A stretch of DNA of 64,000 nucleotides from Marinobacter antarcticus (lineage in GTDB: Bacteria; Pseudomonadota; Gammaproteobacteria; Pseudomonadales; Oleiphilaceae): positions 1 through 64,000 of the forward strand of contig NZ_DRGY01000046.1 in assembly GCF_011049865.1 (NCBI RefSeq), read 5' to 3'. Of this stretch, positions 17,056 to 24,265 are shown in pieces. Numbering within the stretch: the first letter of the stretch is position 1; each line of letters begins with the position of its first letter. The notes under the pieces were generated by a model. It worked only from the letters and a program-made list of their open reading frames with translations. It did not search any database and had not been told where the DNA came from. The position numbers and the translations under genes are program-made.

Positions 17056-17679
17056 ATGAAACTGAACGTTGAGGGTATTGAAGAGGGCAAGCCGGTCCCG
17101 GAAATATTCGCGTTCGGCGTGTTCAGCCCGGAAGATCACATGAGCTTTGGTGCCAACCGTAACCCGGAAATGTTCTGGGAAGACGCACCGGAAGGCACAA
17201 AGAGCTTCGTTGTGATGATGTTTGATCCGGATGTGCCCAGTGTGGCGGAGGATGCAAATCAGGAAGGTAAAACGATTTCCAAAGACCTTCCGAGGGTGGA
17301 TTTCTTTCACTGGTTGCTGGTGGATATCCCTGCGAATGTCAGCCGCATTCCGGAGGGTGAAGACAGCGATGGCGTTACACCCAAAGGCAAAGAGGGCGGT
17401 CCCGGCCCGGTAGGCCTGCGCGGGGTCAATAATTTTACCCAGTTCCTGGCTGGAAATCCCGACATGGCAGGCACTTATAGCGGTTATGACGGCCCTTGCC
17501 CGCCCTGGAATGATGAGCTTTTGCACCACTATCACTACGAGGTGCATGCGCTGGATGTGGAGTCGCTTGGCCTGCCGCGGGAATTTGATGGCGAGGCCGT
17601 GCGCAACGCTATGGATGGCCACGTGTTAGCCAGTGGACGCGTGACCGGAACCTATTCGTTAAATCCTGATCTGCGTTAG
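17056..17679 (+). CDS. YbhB/YbcL-type phosphatidylethanolamine-binding-family protein
   Basis: This is a 207-residue cytosolic protein of the PEBP/RKIP family. Typical parts are the FVVMMFDPDVP strand, FFHWLLVDIP and GYDGPCPPWNDELLHHYHYEVHALD, which form the anion-binding pocket (Asp, His and the DGPCPP turn). There is no signal peptide. A strong site (ACAGGAG) precedes the ATG at 17056. E. coli YbhB and YbcL have no firmly known substrate, so the function stays open. It is divergent from the ankyrin gene and convergent with the YiiX-like gene. Confidence 0.88.
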   Translation: MKLNVEGIEEGKPVPEIFAFGVFSPEDHMSFGANRNPEMFWEDAPEGTKSFVVMMFDPDVPSVAEDANQEGKTISKDLPRVDFFHWLLVDIPANVSRIPEGEDSDGVTPKGKEGGPGPVGLRGVNNFTQFLAGNPDMAGTYSGYDGPCPPWNDELLHHYHYEVHALDVESLGLPREFDGEAVRNAMDGHVLASGRVTGTYSLNPDLR

Positions 17680-17706
17680 GGGCACCGGGTCTTGCTGGGC
17701 GGATTA

Positions 17707-18459
17707 TTAGTCTGTCCAGTCCAAAGCTCTGAAATCGAAGTTGCCCTCCAGCGTTGGCTTAACGATTTTGAAATAAGGAGATGCGTCGAAATCCCGCGGT
17801 GTAAACAAAGACGTTTGCCGGATTCGAAAGTGCTCGCGGATACAATTCGCGCAGTGCGGATCGTTTGACGGCAACGTTTGAACCGTTGGGAGTATCGGGT
17901 AGCGCAAACGCTGGAACCCTTCGGCAATAAACGTTGAACAGATAGTCCGTGTTGGGTCGCCGCTGCCGAATGTCAGCAGTTTGTGCCGGTGTCGCGAGGG
18001 AACCGGGGGTGTCTGAATCAGATAGCGCGCCAGGTCAAACACGTTTTTCAGATCATACTGGTTGCCCAGTCTGCTCAGCGAATAGTCAGTGAGCAAACGG
18101 ATGTCATTGTCATTCAGCCCCACGGGGCGACAAATGCGCATGTGGCTGTGCCGGTAAAAGGACAGTGGCAAGGTGCGAATGCCAAACTCCAGATCCGCCT
18201 CGATCAGCGTATACGGCTCGCCGTCTGGCGTTGTTCCCAGCCCGGCCTCCGGCCCCAGATAGAGAACGGCGTGGGACCAGGTAGATTGGGTCAGGTACTT
18301 TATGGCCACACTGATGCGTGTCTCACCGTCAATCAGCAGAACATCTCCGGGTTTGAGTGTTTTTTCCAACGCTTCGTAGGTCGAGGTGCGCACAGAATTC
18401 TGTGAAACTTGTTTGGAAAGGTAAGCGGCGAGATGCTTCGCAAGCCAGTTCAGGAACAT
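17707..18459 (-). CDS. YiiX/YaeF-like permuted papain-fold protein
   Basis: This is a 250-residue protein of the NlpC/P60-like superfamily with permuted topology (DUF830/C92 group, related to E. coli YiiX and poxvirus G6R). The catalytic-type His is in STWSHAVLYLG and the catalytic-type Cys in TRTICSTFIAEGF, in the permuted order His before Cys. An N-terminal hydrophobic helix may tether it to the membrane. Family members are thought to be amidases or lipid-linked hydrolases. It overlaps the end of the TetR gene by 10 bases, so the two are probably co-transcribed. Confidence 0.75.
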   Translation of the reverse strand: MFLNWLAKHLAAYLSKQVSQNSVRTSTYEALEKTLKPGDVLLIDGETRISVAIKYLTQSTWSHAVLYLGPEAGLGTTPDGEPYTLIEADLEFGIRTLPLSFYRHSHMRICRPVGLNDNDIRLLTDYSLSRLGNQYDLKNVFDLARYLIQTPPVPSRHRHKLLTFGSGDPTRTICSTFIAEGFQRLRYPILPTVQTLPSNDPHCANCIREHFRIRQTSLFTPRDFDASPYFKIVKPTLEGNFDFRALDWTD

Positions 18460-19061
18460 TCTTCACTCCGGTAAGCGTCAAGAATATGCGCCATATCGTC
18501 CCCCAAAGCCTCCAGATCCCCGGCACAGAGGTTCCGCTCTGCAATAGAGCGCAGACCCATGATCTGACTCTGCATCAGTCGGGCCAGACGGGCGCAATCT
18601 GTTGAGTCTTTCAGTTCGCCCCGCTGTTTAGCATTCACCAGCAATTCCGAGAAAGATTGCTCGATAGCTTCGAGGATTTCCCGTGCTTGGCCTGAATGCC
18701 CCGTGTGTGTGTTGCTCGCCTCCAGCAGCGTTTTAACGATGAGGCAGGCCCGGGAGGGTACTTCGTCCTTATTGACACAGCCGCTTGCGATTTTCCGCAG
18801 GTAGCCTTTGAGCCCGTCCACAATGGAATCGTAGCCGGCCATATGCCTGGCCAGCTCCGCACCGCCAGCCTCAGCATAGCGGGCCAGAGCTTCAGAATAG
18901 AGGCCATCTTTGCTACCAAAAGCTGCGTAGATGCTGCCGGGACGCATATCCAGAGCATGTTCAATCTGCTTCATGGAGCTGCCGTGATAGCCCCTCTTCC
19001 AGAACAGGCCAATGGCTTGGCCAAGGGCCGCCTCCCGATCAAAACTGGGACTTCTCGCCAT
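18450..19061 (-). CDS. TetR/AcrR-family transcriptional regulator
   Basis: This is a 203-residue repressor. The N-terminal helix-turn-helix is clear: REAALGQAIGLFWKRGYHGS then SMKQIEHALDMRPGSIYAAF and SKDGLYSEAL. The C-terminal ligand domain is all-helical, with Cys residues (ASGCVNKDE, RACLIV, NLCAGD) that could sense electrophiles or sulfur species; that last point is speculation. The start is taken at MARSPSF (19061); an in-frame ATG 13 codons upstream is possible. Two 14-bp palindromes lie in the divergent promoter region shared with the AhpD-like gene, and similar ones lie further right. It probably represses itself and that gene set. Confidence 0.9.
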   Translation of the reverse strand: MARSPSFDREAALGQAIGLFWKRGYHGSSMKQIEHALDMRPGSIYAAFGSKDGLYSEALARYAEAGGAELARHMAGYDSIVDGLKGYLRKIASGCVNKDEVPSRACLIVKTLLEASNTHTGHSGQAREILEAIEQSFSELLVNAKQRGELKDSTDCARLARLMQSQIMGLRSIAERNLCAGDLEALGDDMAHILDAYRSEECS

Positions 19062-19108
19062 GGATATCACCGTTAATTGCGATTTTGAATGCTTGCTCAA
19101 TTATATCT

Positions 19109-19161
19109 TGAATGATCGTTCAGTAACAGTTACGGTAAGGATGTTTTTGAACGATCACTCA
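19109..19161. promoter_or_regulatory. Two probable TetR operators in the divergent promoter region
   Basis: TGAATGATCGTTCA (19109-19122) and TGAACGATCACTCA (19148-19161) are near-perfect 14-bp palindromes, about 39 bp apart centre to centre. They lie between the TetR gene and the AhpD-like gene, the classic place for an autoregulated TetR operator. Copies occur at 20264 and, more diverged, at 26008 and 26105. Confidence 0.65.
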
Positions 19162-19178
19162 TGAATCTGGAGGTGAAC

Positions 19179-19733
19179 ATGATAGTTTTTAAAAAGCACG
19201 ATTTGGACAGTGCACCGGAAGAAGCCAGGCCGTTTCTGGAAAACTCACAGAAGAACATGGGCAGGATTCCAGGACTTCATGGGGTAATGGCGGAATCACC
19301 CCAGGTTATTGAAGGTTATCAGAAGCTGCATCAGCTGGTCCTGGACAGCAGCTTCGACAACGACGAGAAAACCGTGGTCTGGCAAACCATCAACGTTGAG
19401 AATGCCTGTCATTACTGCGTGCCGGCGCACACTGGCATCGCCAAAATGATGAAAGTGTCCGACGACATCACCAACGCCCTGCGGGATGAAACGCCGCTGC
19501 CCAGCGATAAACTGGAAGCATTGCGCATTTTCACACTGGCTGTTATGCATAAACAGGGCAATGTCAGCCAGGATGATCTGGGGGCATTCCTCGCGGCCGG
19601 TTATAAGAACCGTCAGGTGCTGGAGGTGATTCTGGTGCTGGCACAGAAAGTGATGAGCAACTACATCAACCATATTGCCGACACGCCCTTAGACGAGCCG
19701 GTCAAGAAATATGCCTGGAGTAAGAGCCAGTAA
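19179..19733 (+). CDS. Carboxymuconolactone decarboxylase/AhpD-like protein
   Basis: This is a 184-residue alkylhydroperoxidase-D-like protein. The redox motif NACHYCVPAHTGIAK contains Cys77 and Cys80 plus His84, numbered from ATG 19179. That is the E...CxxCxxxH proton-relay/disulfide arrangement of AhpD, so a thiol-peroxidase or disulfide-relay role is likely; decarboxylase activity is not. The start at 19179 has TGGAGGTG at the right distance, and a longer in-frame start at 19161 would bury the second operator. It is the first gene right of the TetR regulator and likely its main target. Confidence 0.85.
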   Translation: MIVFKKHDLDSAPEEARPFLENSQKNMGRIPGLHGVMAESPQVIEGYQKLHQLVLDSSFDNDEKTVVWQTINVENACHYCVPAHTGIAKMMKVSDDITNALRDETPLPSDKLEALRIFTLAVMHKQGNVSQDDLGAFLAAGYKNRQVLEVILVLAQKVMSNYINHIADTPLDEPVKKYAWSKSQ

Positions 19734-19739
19734 GAACTC

Positions 19740-20177
19740 TTCAGGTCGCGCTACCGTTCCGCGTGGCCTGAAAATTTTCGAAAATCCTTCCCGCCTCACT
19801 CTTCTGATCATTGTCGCACTCTTGATGGGGGCCTTTGTTGCTGATGCTGTTGATGATCCTCGCAGTGGTTGTCGGGCCGATTCCAACACTGCCTATCAGT
19901 GCTGCCGCGGGGCTTGTTTACGGCATGTTCACCGGAACCGCGATTGCGGTGTTGGGCGCCCTCGCGGGATCCATCGAGGCTCAGAAAGAGTCCGTAGCCT
20001 TCTGGGTTAATGCCTACAATTTTTTCATGCTCGAACAGATTCTTACCGAGCGTCCGGATGGTCAGCTCGTGGCATCCGTCTGGGATTACGGCGGCCGGGA
20101 CGTCGGCGCTGGATTACATCGACTATGACTGGTCTCTTAATCTGCCGTCCAACGTGGGGGTGGCAGGTTTCGAGTGA
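19740..20177 (+). pseudogene. Fused remnants of a TVP38/TMEM64 gene and a DUF547 gene
   Basis: The interval has no intact gene. A first frame reads ENPSRLTLLIIVALLMGAFV, a membrane-span start. A frame change near 19835 leads to VVVGPIPTLPISAAAGLVYG and MFTGTAIAVLGALAGS, the core of a TVP38/TMEM64 (VTT-domain) protein. That runs in frame into SVAFWVNAYNFFMLEQIL, a DUF547 hallmark (AFWxNxYN). After another frame change, ALDYIDYDWSLNLPSN looks like the DUF547 C-terminus and ends at TGA 20177. The pieces imply two neighbouring genes collapsed by deletions. Residual reading frames are below 100 codons. Confidence 0.6.
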
Positions 20178-20263
20178 CGTGGAAAAAATGATGGAAATAT
20201 TCTCCATTTGCATAGACCAAAAGAGAATAGGGGCGCGCCTATGCATAACGAACGTAAAAATCC

Positions 20264-20277
20264 ATAATGATCGTTCA
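20264..20277. promoter_or_regulatory. Third TetR-type operator, upstream of the rhodanese gene
   Basis: ATAATGATCGTTCA matches the 19109 site in 12 of 14 positions, including the full AATGATCGTTCA core. It lies 30 bp before the start of the sulfurtransferase gene, so the same TetR protein may control the sulfurtransferase-permease pair. Confidence 0.55.
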
Positions 20278-20306
20278 AAAATGAACTCCAAGTTGGAGGT
20301 GGTTCG

Positions 20307-21266
20307 ATGAATCGTTTAACGACATTGCTTGTACTGATGCTGCTTAGTGCGTTTTCCTACGGAGCAGAGCCGGGAGTGCCTGCCCTGGTGGATGCCCAAT
20401 GGCTGAATGAGCGCCTGAATGAGGAGAAGCTTGTTGTGCTGGATGTGCGCTCGGGCATCGATAACGGCGGCGATCGGAGCAGCTTCCAGAAAAGCCATAT
20501 TCCCGGTTCGGTTTACAGCAATTACACCAATGATGGTTGGCGGGAAACCCGCGACGGTGTGGCCGGTTTGATGCCTCCGGTCCGCTCCCTGGAACGCCTG
20601 ATTGGCAGTCTGGGGATCGCCAACGGGAATACAGTGGTTCTGGTTCCGGCCGGCACCGGCCCGACCGATTTCGGCAGCGCCGCACGGGTATATTGGACTT
20701 TCAAGGTACTGGGTCATGAGTCAGTGACCATTCTTAATGGCGGTCTTGCCGGTTGGAAAGCCGCAGGCTACGAGGATGCCGAGGGAGAGGGCGCCCGCTT
20801 GCCGGTGGCGCAATTTAACGCTGAACTTCAGGAGCACCTGATTGCCAGTCTGGAAGAAGTTCAGGCCGCCCGGGACACCCAGGCCCAACTGGTCGATGCC
20901 CGCCCCGTGGACTATTTTCGTGGCGAAACCAAGTCTCCGGCCGCTAAGGCCCCCGGCACCATTCCCGGGTCAATAAACCTGCCTCACCACTCGTTCATCA
21001 AACAGCAAAACCAGGTGTTTTATCTGGACCAGGATGCCATTAGCGATAAGGTCAACACCGCTGAACTGAACCCTCAGGCCCGGACAATTGCCTTTTGCAA
21101 TACCGGCCACTGGGCAGCCACGGACTGGTTCGTTCTGAGCGAACTGGCGGGCTTTCAGGAGGTTGCGCTTTATGACGGCTCCATGGCGGAATGGTCTCAA
21201 GACAGCAACCGTCCGCTGCAGGTTGCCCAAAAAGGATTGAGCAAACTCCTGGACCTTTTTAACTGA
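20307..21266 (+). CDS. Periplasmic two-domain rhodanese-like sulfurtransferase
   Basis: This is a 319-residue sulfurtransferase with a Sec signal peptide (cleavage expected near Ala20). The first rhodanese domain (about 25-155) lacks a loop cysteine: its position reads VPAGTGPTDFG. The second (about 185-310) holds the active-site loop FCNTGHWAATDW with Cys264. It resembles thiosulfate or 3-mercaptopyruvate sulfurtransferases but is exported. A strong TTGGAGGTGG site precedes ATG 20307. A YeeE/YedE permease starts 11 bp downstream, which suggests uptake of thiosulfate-derived or other reactive sulfur. A TetR-type operator lies just upstream. Confidence 0.88.
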   Translation: MNRLTTLLVLMLLSAFSYGAEPGVPALVDAQWLNERLNEEKLVVLDVRSGIDNGGDRSSFQKSHIPGSVYSNYTNDGWRETRDGVAGLMPPVRSLERLIGSLGIANGNTVVLVPAGTGPTDFGSAARVYWTFKVLGHESVTILNGGLAGWKAAGYEDAEGEGARLPVAQFNAELQEHLIASLEEVQAARDTQAQLVDARPVDYFRGETKSPAAKAPGTIPGSINLPHHSFIKQQNQVFYLDQDAISDKVNTAELNPQARTIAFCNTGHWAATDWFVLSELAGFQEVALYDGSMAEWSQDSNRPLQVAQKGLSKLLDLFN

Positions 21267-21277
21267 GTGGGGACGTA

Positions 21278-22492
21278 ATGACTGATTCCGCAGTTCTCCA
21301 GCCTGGTCTGCAACAGCCAGGTTGGGAGGTGGACCGTTTTATTGTATCAACCGCCCTGTTTGGCCTTGCCCTGTTGGGTGGTCTGATCTGGCTGGAAACA
21401 GCACCGTTCATGGTGGCGCTGTTTGTGGTGGGCACGGTGCTTGGCATGGCGCTTTACCACGGAGCTTTCGGCTTCACTGCCGGCTGGCGCAACCTGGTGG
21501 TCAAAAAGCGCGGTGCCGGCATGCGGGCCCAGTTGCTGCTATTCGGTGTGACCTCACTGATCATGGTGCCCATGCTGCACAGTGGCCAGGAAGGCCTGGT
21601 GGGTGCGGTGGCCCCGGTAGGCACCTCTCTGGTGTTGGGTTCCTTCCTGTTCGGGCTGGGCATGCAACTGGGTGGTGGCTGTGGCTCTGGCACCCTTTTT
21701 ACCGTCGGTGCCGGTAATATACGGATGGTGGTGACACTGGTGTTCTTTATCGCTGGTGCGGTTCTTGGCTCCATTCATCTGCCCTGGTGGCTGGATCGGC
21801 CCGGGTTCGATCCGGTGCCACTGGTCAACACCTTCGGCATTAGCGGTGCCATCCTTGCCCAGCTTGTCGGCCTGGGGCTGATTGCCTGGTGGGTCAACCG
21901 CATTGAGCGCAAGGCCCATGGCAATGTTGAACGGGATGAACTGCTCTGGAAAAACCAGGGGCACGGGGTATTGCGTACTTTGATCAGCGGCCGCTGGCCA
22001 TTCACCTGGGCAATTCTGATTCTGGCCGCCGGCAATGCCCTCACTCTGGCCATCGGTGGCGCACCCTGGAGCATCACCTTTGCGTTTAACGTCTGGGGCG
22101 CCAAGGCCCTCGAGGTAGTGGGGGTAAATATGTCCCAGTTCGAGTTCTGGCAATGGGATTATCCCGCCATGGCTCTGAAGGATTCGGTGCTCACCAACAT
22201 CCCTTCAGTGATGAACTTCGGGTTGCTGCTCGGCGCCATGCTCGCGGCGGGCTTGGCCAATCGGTTCAATGAAGCCAGTCGCAACAAGCCCGAAGGCCGA
22301 CAGTTTCTGGCGGCGGTGGTCGGAGGATTGCTGCTCGGTTATGGCGCCAGGCTGGGCTTTGGCTGCAACATCGGGGCGCTGTTTTCCGGCATTGCCTCAG
22401 CCAGTCTGCACGCCTGGGTGTGGTTTGCCTGCGCATTCGCCGGCTCGCTGATTGGTATCCGGCTACGGTCCTGGTTCCGGCTGCCAAACTGA
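21278..22492 (+). CDS. YeeE/YedE-family (TsuA-like) sulfur-compound permease
   Basis: This is an inner-membrane protein of 404 residues with about 10 hydrophobic segments. It carries the two family signatures: GGGCGSGTLFTVGAGN in the first half and GFGCNIGALFSGIASAS in the second. The paired conserved cysteines are those used by TsuA to pass thiosulfate through the membrane. Direct coupling to the periplasmic sulfurtransferase upstream (11-bp gap) supports sulfur-compound transport. The exact substrate (thiosulfate, persulfide or other) is not determined by sequence. Confidence 0.87.
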   Translation: MTDSAVLQPGLQQPGWEVDRFIVSTALFGLALLGGLIWLETAPFMVALFVVGTVLGMALYHGAFGFTAGWRNLVVKKRGAGMRAQLLLFGVTSLIMVPMLHSGQEGLVGAVAPVGTSLVLGSFLFGLGMQLGGGCGSGTLFTVGAGNIRMVVTLVFFIAGAVLGSIHLPWWLDRPGFDPVPLVNTFGISGAILAQLVGLGLIAWWVNRIERKAHGNVERDELLWKNQGHGVLRTLISGRWPFTWAILILAAGNALTLAIGGAPWSITFAFNVWGAKALEVVGVNMSQFEFWQWDYPAMALKDSVLTNIPSVMNFGLLLGAMLAAGLANRFNEASRNKPEGRQFLAAVVGGLLLGYGARLGFGCNIGALFSGIASASLHAWVWFACAFAGSLIGIRLRSWFRLPN

Positions 22493-22509
22493 TGAAGGGG
22501 TCTGAAACC

Positions 22510-22704
22510 ATGGAGCGAGCTTACAGCCGCACCCGTATCCTGGTGATGCTGGGATTTATTCTGGCACTGATCCTGGTGGATCATTTGAACAGCCCAACCT
22601 TTGCATTCAATTCCGGGCAGGGAAATGTGGAAACCGCACTGAGCCAGCGGGATGAAACAGCCTGCGCGCCTTGCGGTGCGCCTTGTCCGTCAACACGGAA
22701 TTGA
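22510..22704 (+). CDS. Small single-span membrane protein of unknown function
   Basis: This is a 64-residue protein starting 17 bp after the permease stop; an in-frame ATG at 22492 overlaps that stop and is an alternative. One hydrophobic helix (ILVMLGFILALILVDHL) is followed by a short polar tail with CAPCGAPC, a paired-cysteine motif. Its position directly after the sulfurtransferase-permease pair suggests it belongs to that operon. I do not recognise the family. The Cys-rich end could handle sulfur or a metal, which is only a guess. Confidence 0.5.
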   Translation: MERAYSRTRILVMLGFILALILVDHLNSPTFAFNSGQGNVETALSQRDETACAPCGAPCPSTRN

Positions 22705-22883
22705 GCATGTGGGATGCGATGTTGGCAGCGTGCCAACGCATTGGGGACGTTCTGTAAGAGACTGAGCGCAACATGCCTGGTCCGAGGCTATCGACAAGAC
22801 CGGATGATACTGACGCCGGAACCGACCGGGGTCGTCTGGCGGTCAGGTAAGAGTAGATTAATAGGTGACAAAGGGAAAAAGCG

Positions 22884-22964
22884 ATGAGCAGATCAAAGGT
22901 TGAGTTTTAAAATCCGCAAGGGGCCAAACTGGCCGGCCTGGTCGAGTCGTTATCTGTTATTTGA
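22884..22964 (+). pseudogene. Stub of an alpha/beta-hydrolase/OsmC fusion gene
   Basis: ATG 22884, preceded by AAAGGGAAAAAGCG, begins MSRSKVEF, then a TAA stop, then NPQGAKLAGLVES and a second stop at 22962. The text with the stop replaced by one residue reads like the first 20 residues of bifunctional alpha/beta-hydrolase/OsmC proteins (VxFxNxxGxKLAGxLE). Nothing of the remaining roughly 400 residues follows. The rest of the 22705-23005 gap holds no gene I can see. Confidence 0.55.
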
Positions 22965-23005
22965 AATGAAAGGATGTCCGAGATGGTTAAAAAAAGGAGC
23001 GTTCA

Positions 23006-23704
23006 ATGAACAAAGTGTGCGTGATCATTGGTGTAGGTCCCGGTAACGGTGAAGCATTGGCCCGCCGTTTCAGTGAGGGAGGCTTCCAGGTGGCGATGCT
23101 GGCGCGCAGCCGGGACTACCTTGAATCCTTGGTGCAACAGATTCCGAATACCCATGCCTACGAGTACGATGCCACAGAGATTGATAGCGTGGATTCAACG
23201 TTCCAGGCGATTGAGCAGAAACTCGGCCCGGTATCGGTGCTGCTCTACAATGCCGGGGCTGGTGTTTTCAAGAATGTGGAGGAGGCTAGCTTCGACGATT
23301 TCGAGGCCAACTGGCGCACCAACGTCCAGGGCCTCGTAGCGGCGACCAAGGCGGTTTTGCCGCAGCTGCGCCAGCACGACACGGCCAGTATTGTGGTGAC
23401 CAGTGCGTCTGCGGCGACCCGGGGTCGGGCGAATTCCGCGCCTTTCGCTTCGGCCAAGGCGGCCCAGCGCAGCCTGGCGCAGTCAATGGCCCGGCAGTTG
23501 GGGCCAGAAAGAATTCATGTGGCCAGTGTGGTGATCGACGGCGTGGTGGATTTGCCGCGCACCCGTGAGTGGCTGCATGACAAACCGGATGATTTTTTCG
23601 TCAAGCCCTCTGCCGTGGCGGATGCCATCTGGACTCTGTGTCATCAGGATCCGTCAGCCTGGACCTTCGAGCTGGATGTCCGGCCATTCGGGGAAATCTG
23701 GTAA
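23006..23704 (+). CDS. Short-chain dehydrogenase/reductase-fold protein
   Basis: This is a 232-residue Rossmann protein. The cofactor loop is IIGVGPGNGEALA near residue 8, followed by LARSRDYLE, where the Arg pair hints at NADPH. The NAG motif is LLYNAGAG and the active-site Ser is in VVTSASAA. The position of the catalytic Tyr in YxxxK is Phe (PFASAKAAQRS), so only Lys of the dyad remains. This Phe variant recurs in some SDR groups. Redox activity is therefore uncertain. A good site (AAAAGGAGCG) precedes ATG 23006. Its last 67 bases overlap the only available start of the next frame. Confidence 0.85.
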   Translation: MNKVCVIIGVGPGNGEALARRFSEGGFQVAMLARSRDYLESLVQQIPNTHAYEYDATEIDSVDSTFQAIEQKLGPVSVLLYNAGAGVFKNVEEASFDDFEANWRTNVQGLVAATKAVLPQLRQHDTASIVVTSASAATRGRANSAPFASAKAAQRSLAQSMARQLGPERIHVASVVIDGVVDLPRTREWLHDKPDDFFVKPSAVADAIWTLCHQDPSAWTFELDVRPFGEIW

Positions 23705-24195
23705 CGGCTGCAAATTGCCGTCTGAAGATACTGGATGATCAGGCCATCGAGCCTGGACGTCCGGATGATGGCCGGTGGCAACTGGTTGTAGTCTATCGTG
23801 GTCTGCATTGTCCTATCTGTAAGGCCTACCTGAGCCAGATAGAAACCGTCAAGAACGAGTTTGACGGGATCAATGTGGATATCATTGCCATTTCCACGGA
23901 TCCGGAGGAAAAAGCCAGACAGTTCCGAGACGATAATGACCTGAGCTTCGCCGTAGGTTACGGGCTGTCGATCCGTGATGCCCGTGCCTTGGGTTTGTTC
24001 ATTTCGGATCCTTTGAGCAGTGCCGAGACTGACCAACCTTTTGCCGAGCCCGGCACTTATCTGATTCGCCCGGACGGCACGCTCGAGATTATGGATGTCG
24101 CCAATGCCCCCTTTTCAAGGCCGGACCTGCGGATGCTGAAATCCGGCATAGAATTCATTCAGAAGCAGGACTACCCGCCCCGGGGCCTTGCGTAG
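23638..24195 (+). pseudogene. Peroxiredoxin-like (AhpC/TSA) gene lacking its own N-terminus
   Basis: From about 23745 the frame encodes a peroxiredoxin-like protein with VVYRGLHCPICKAYL (a CxxC active site), IIAISTDPEEKARQF, GLFISDPLSS and a PGTYLIRPDGTLEIMDVANA end. That is all of the family except the first 15-20 residues (the PVPDLTLP-type strand). No ATG exists in the coding part. The only in-frame start is a GTG at 23638 inside the SDR gene, giving 185 residues with an unrelated first 25. A deletion joining the SDR end to the truncated gene explains this best. A still-translated hybrid start cannot be excluded. Confidence 0.6.
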
Positions 24196-24265
24196 ATCCG
24201 TATTCCGGGTTCAGGAAGTGGTTCTAAGATCACAAGGCCGCAACACTTTCAAACTGTGGCTGTGT

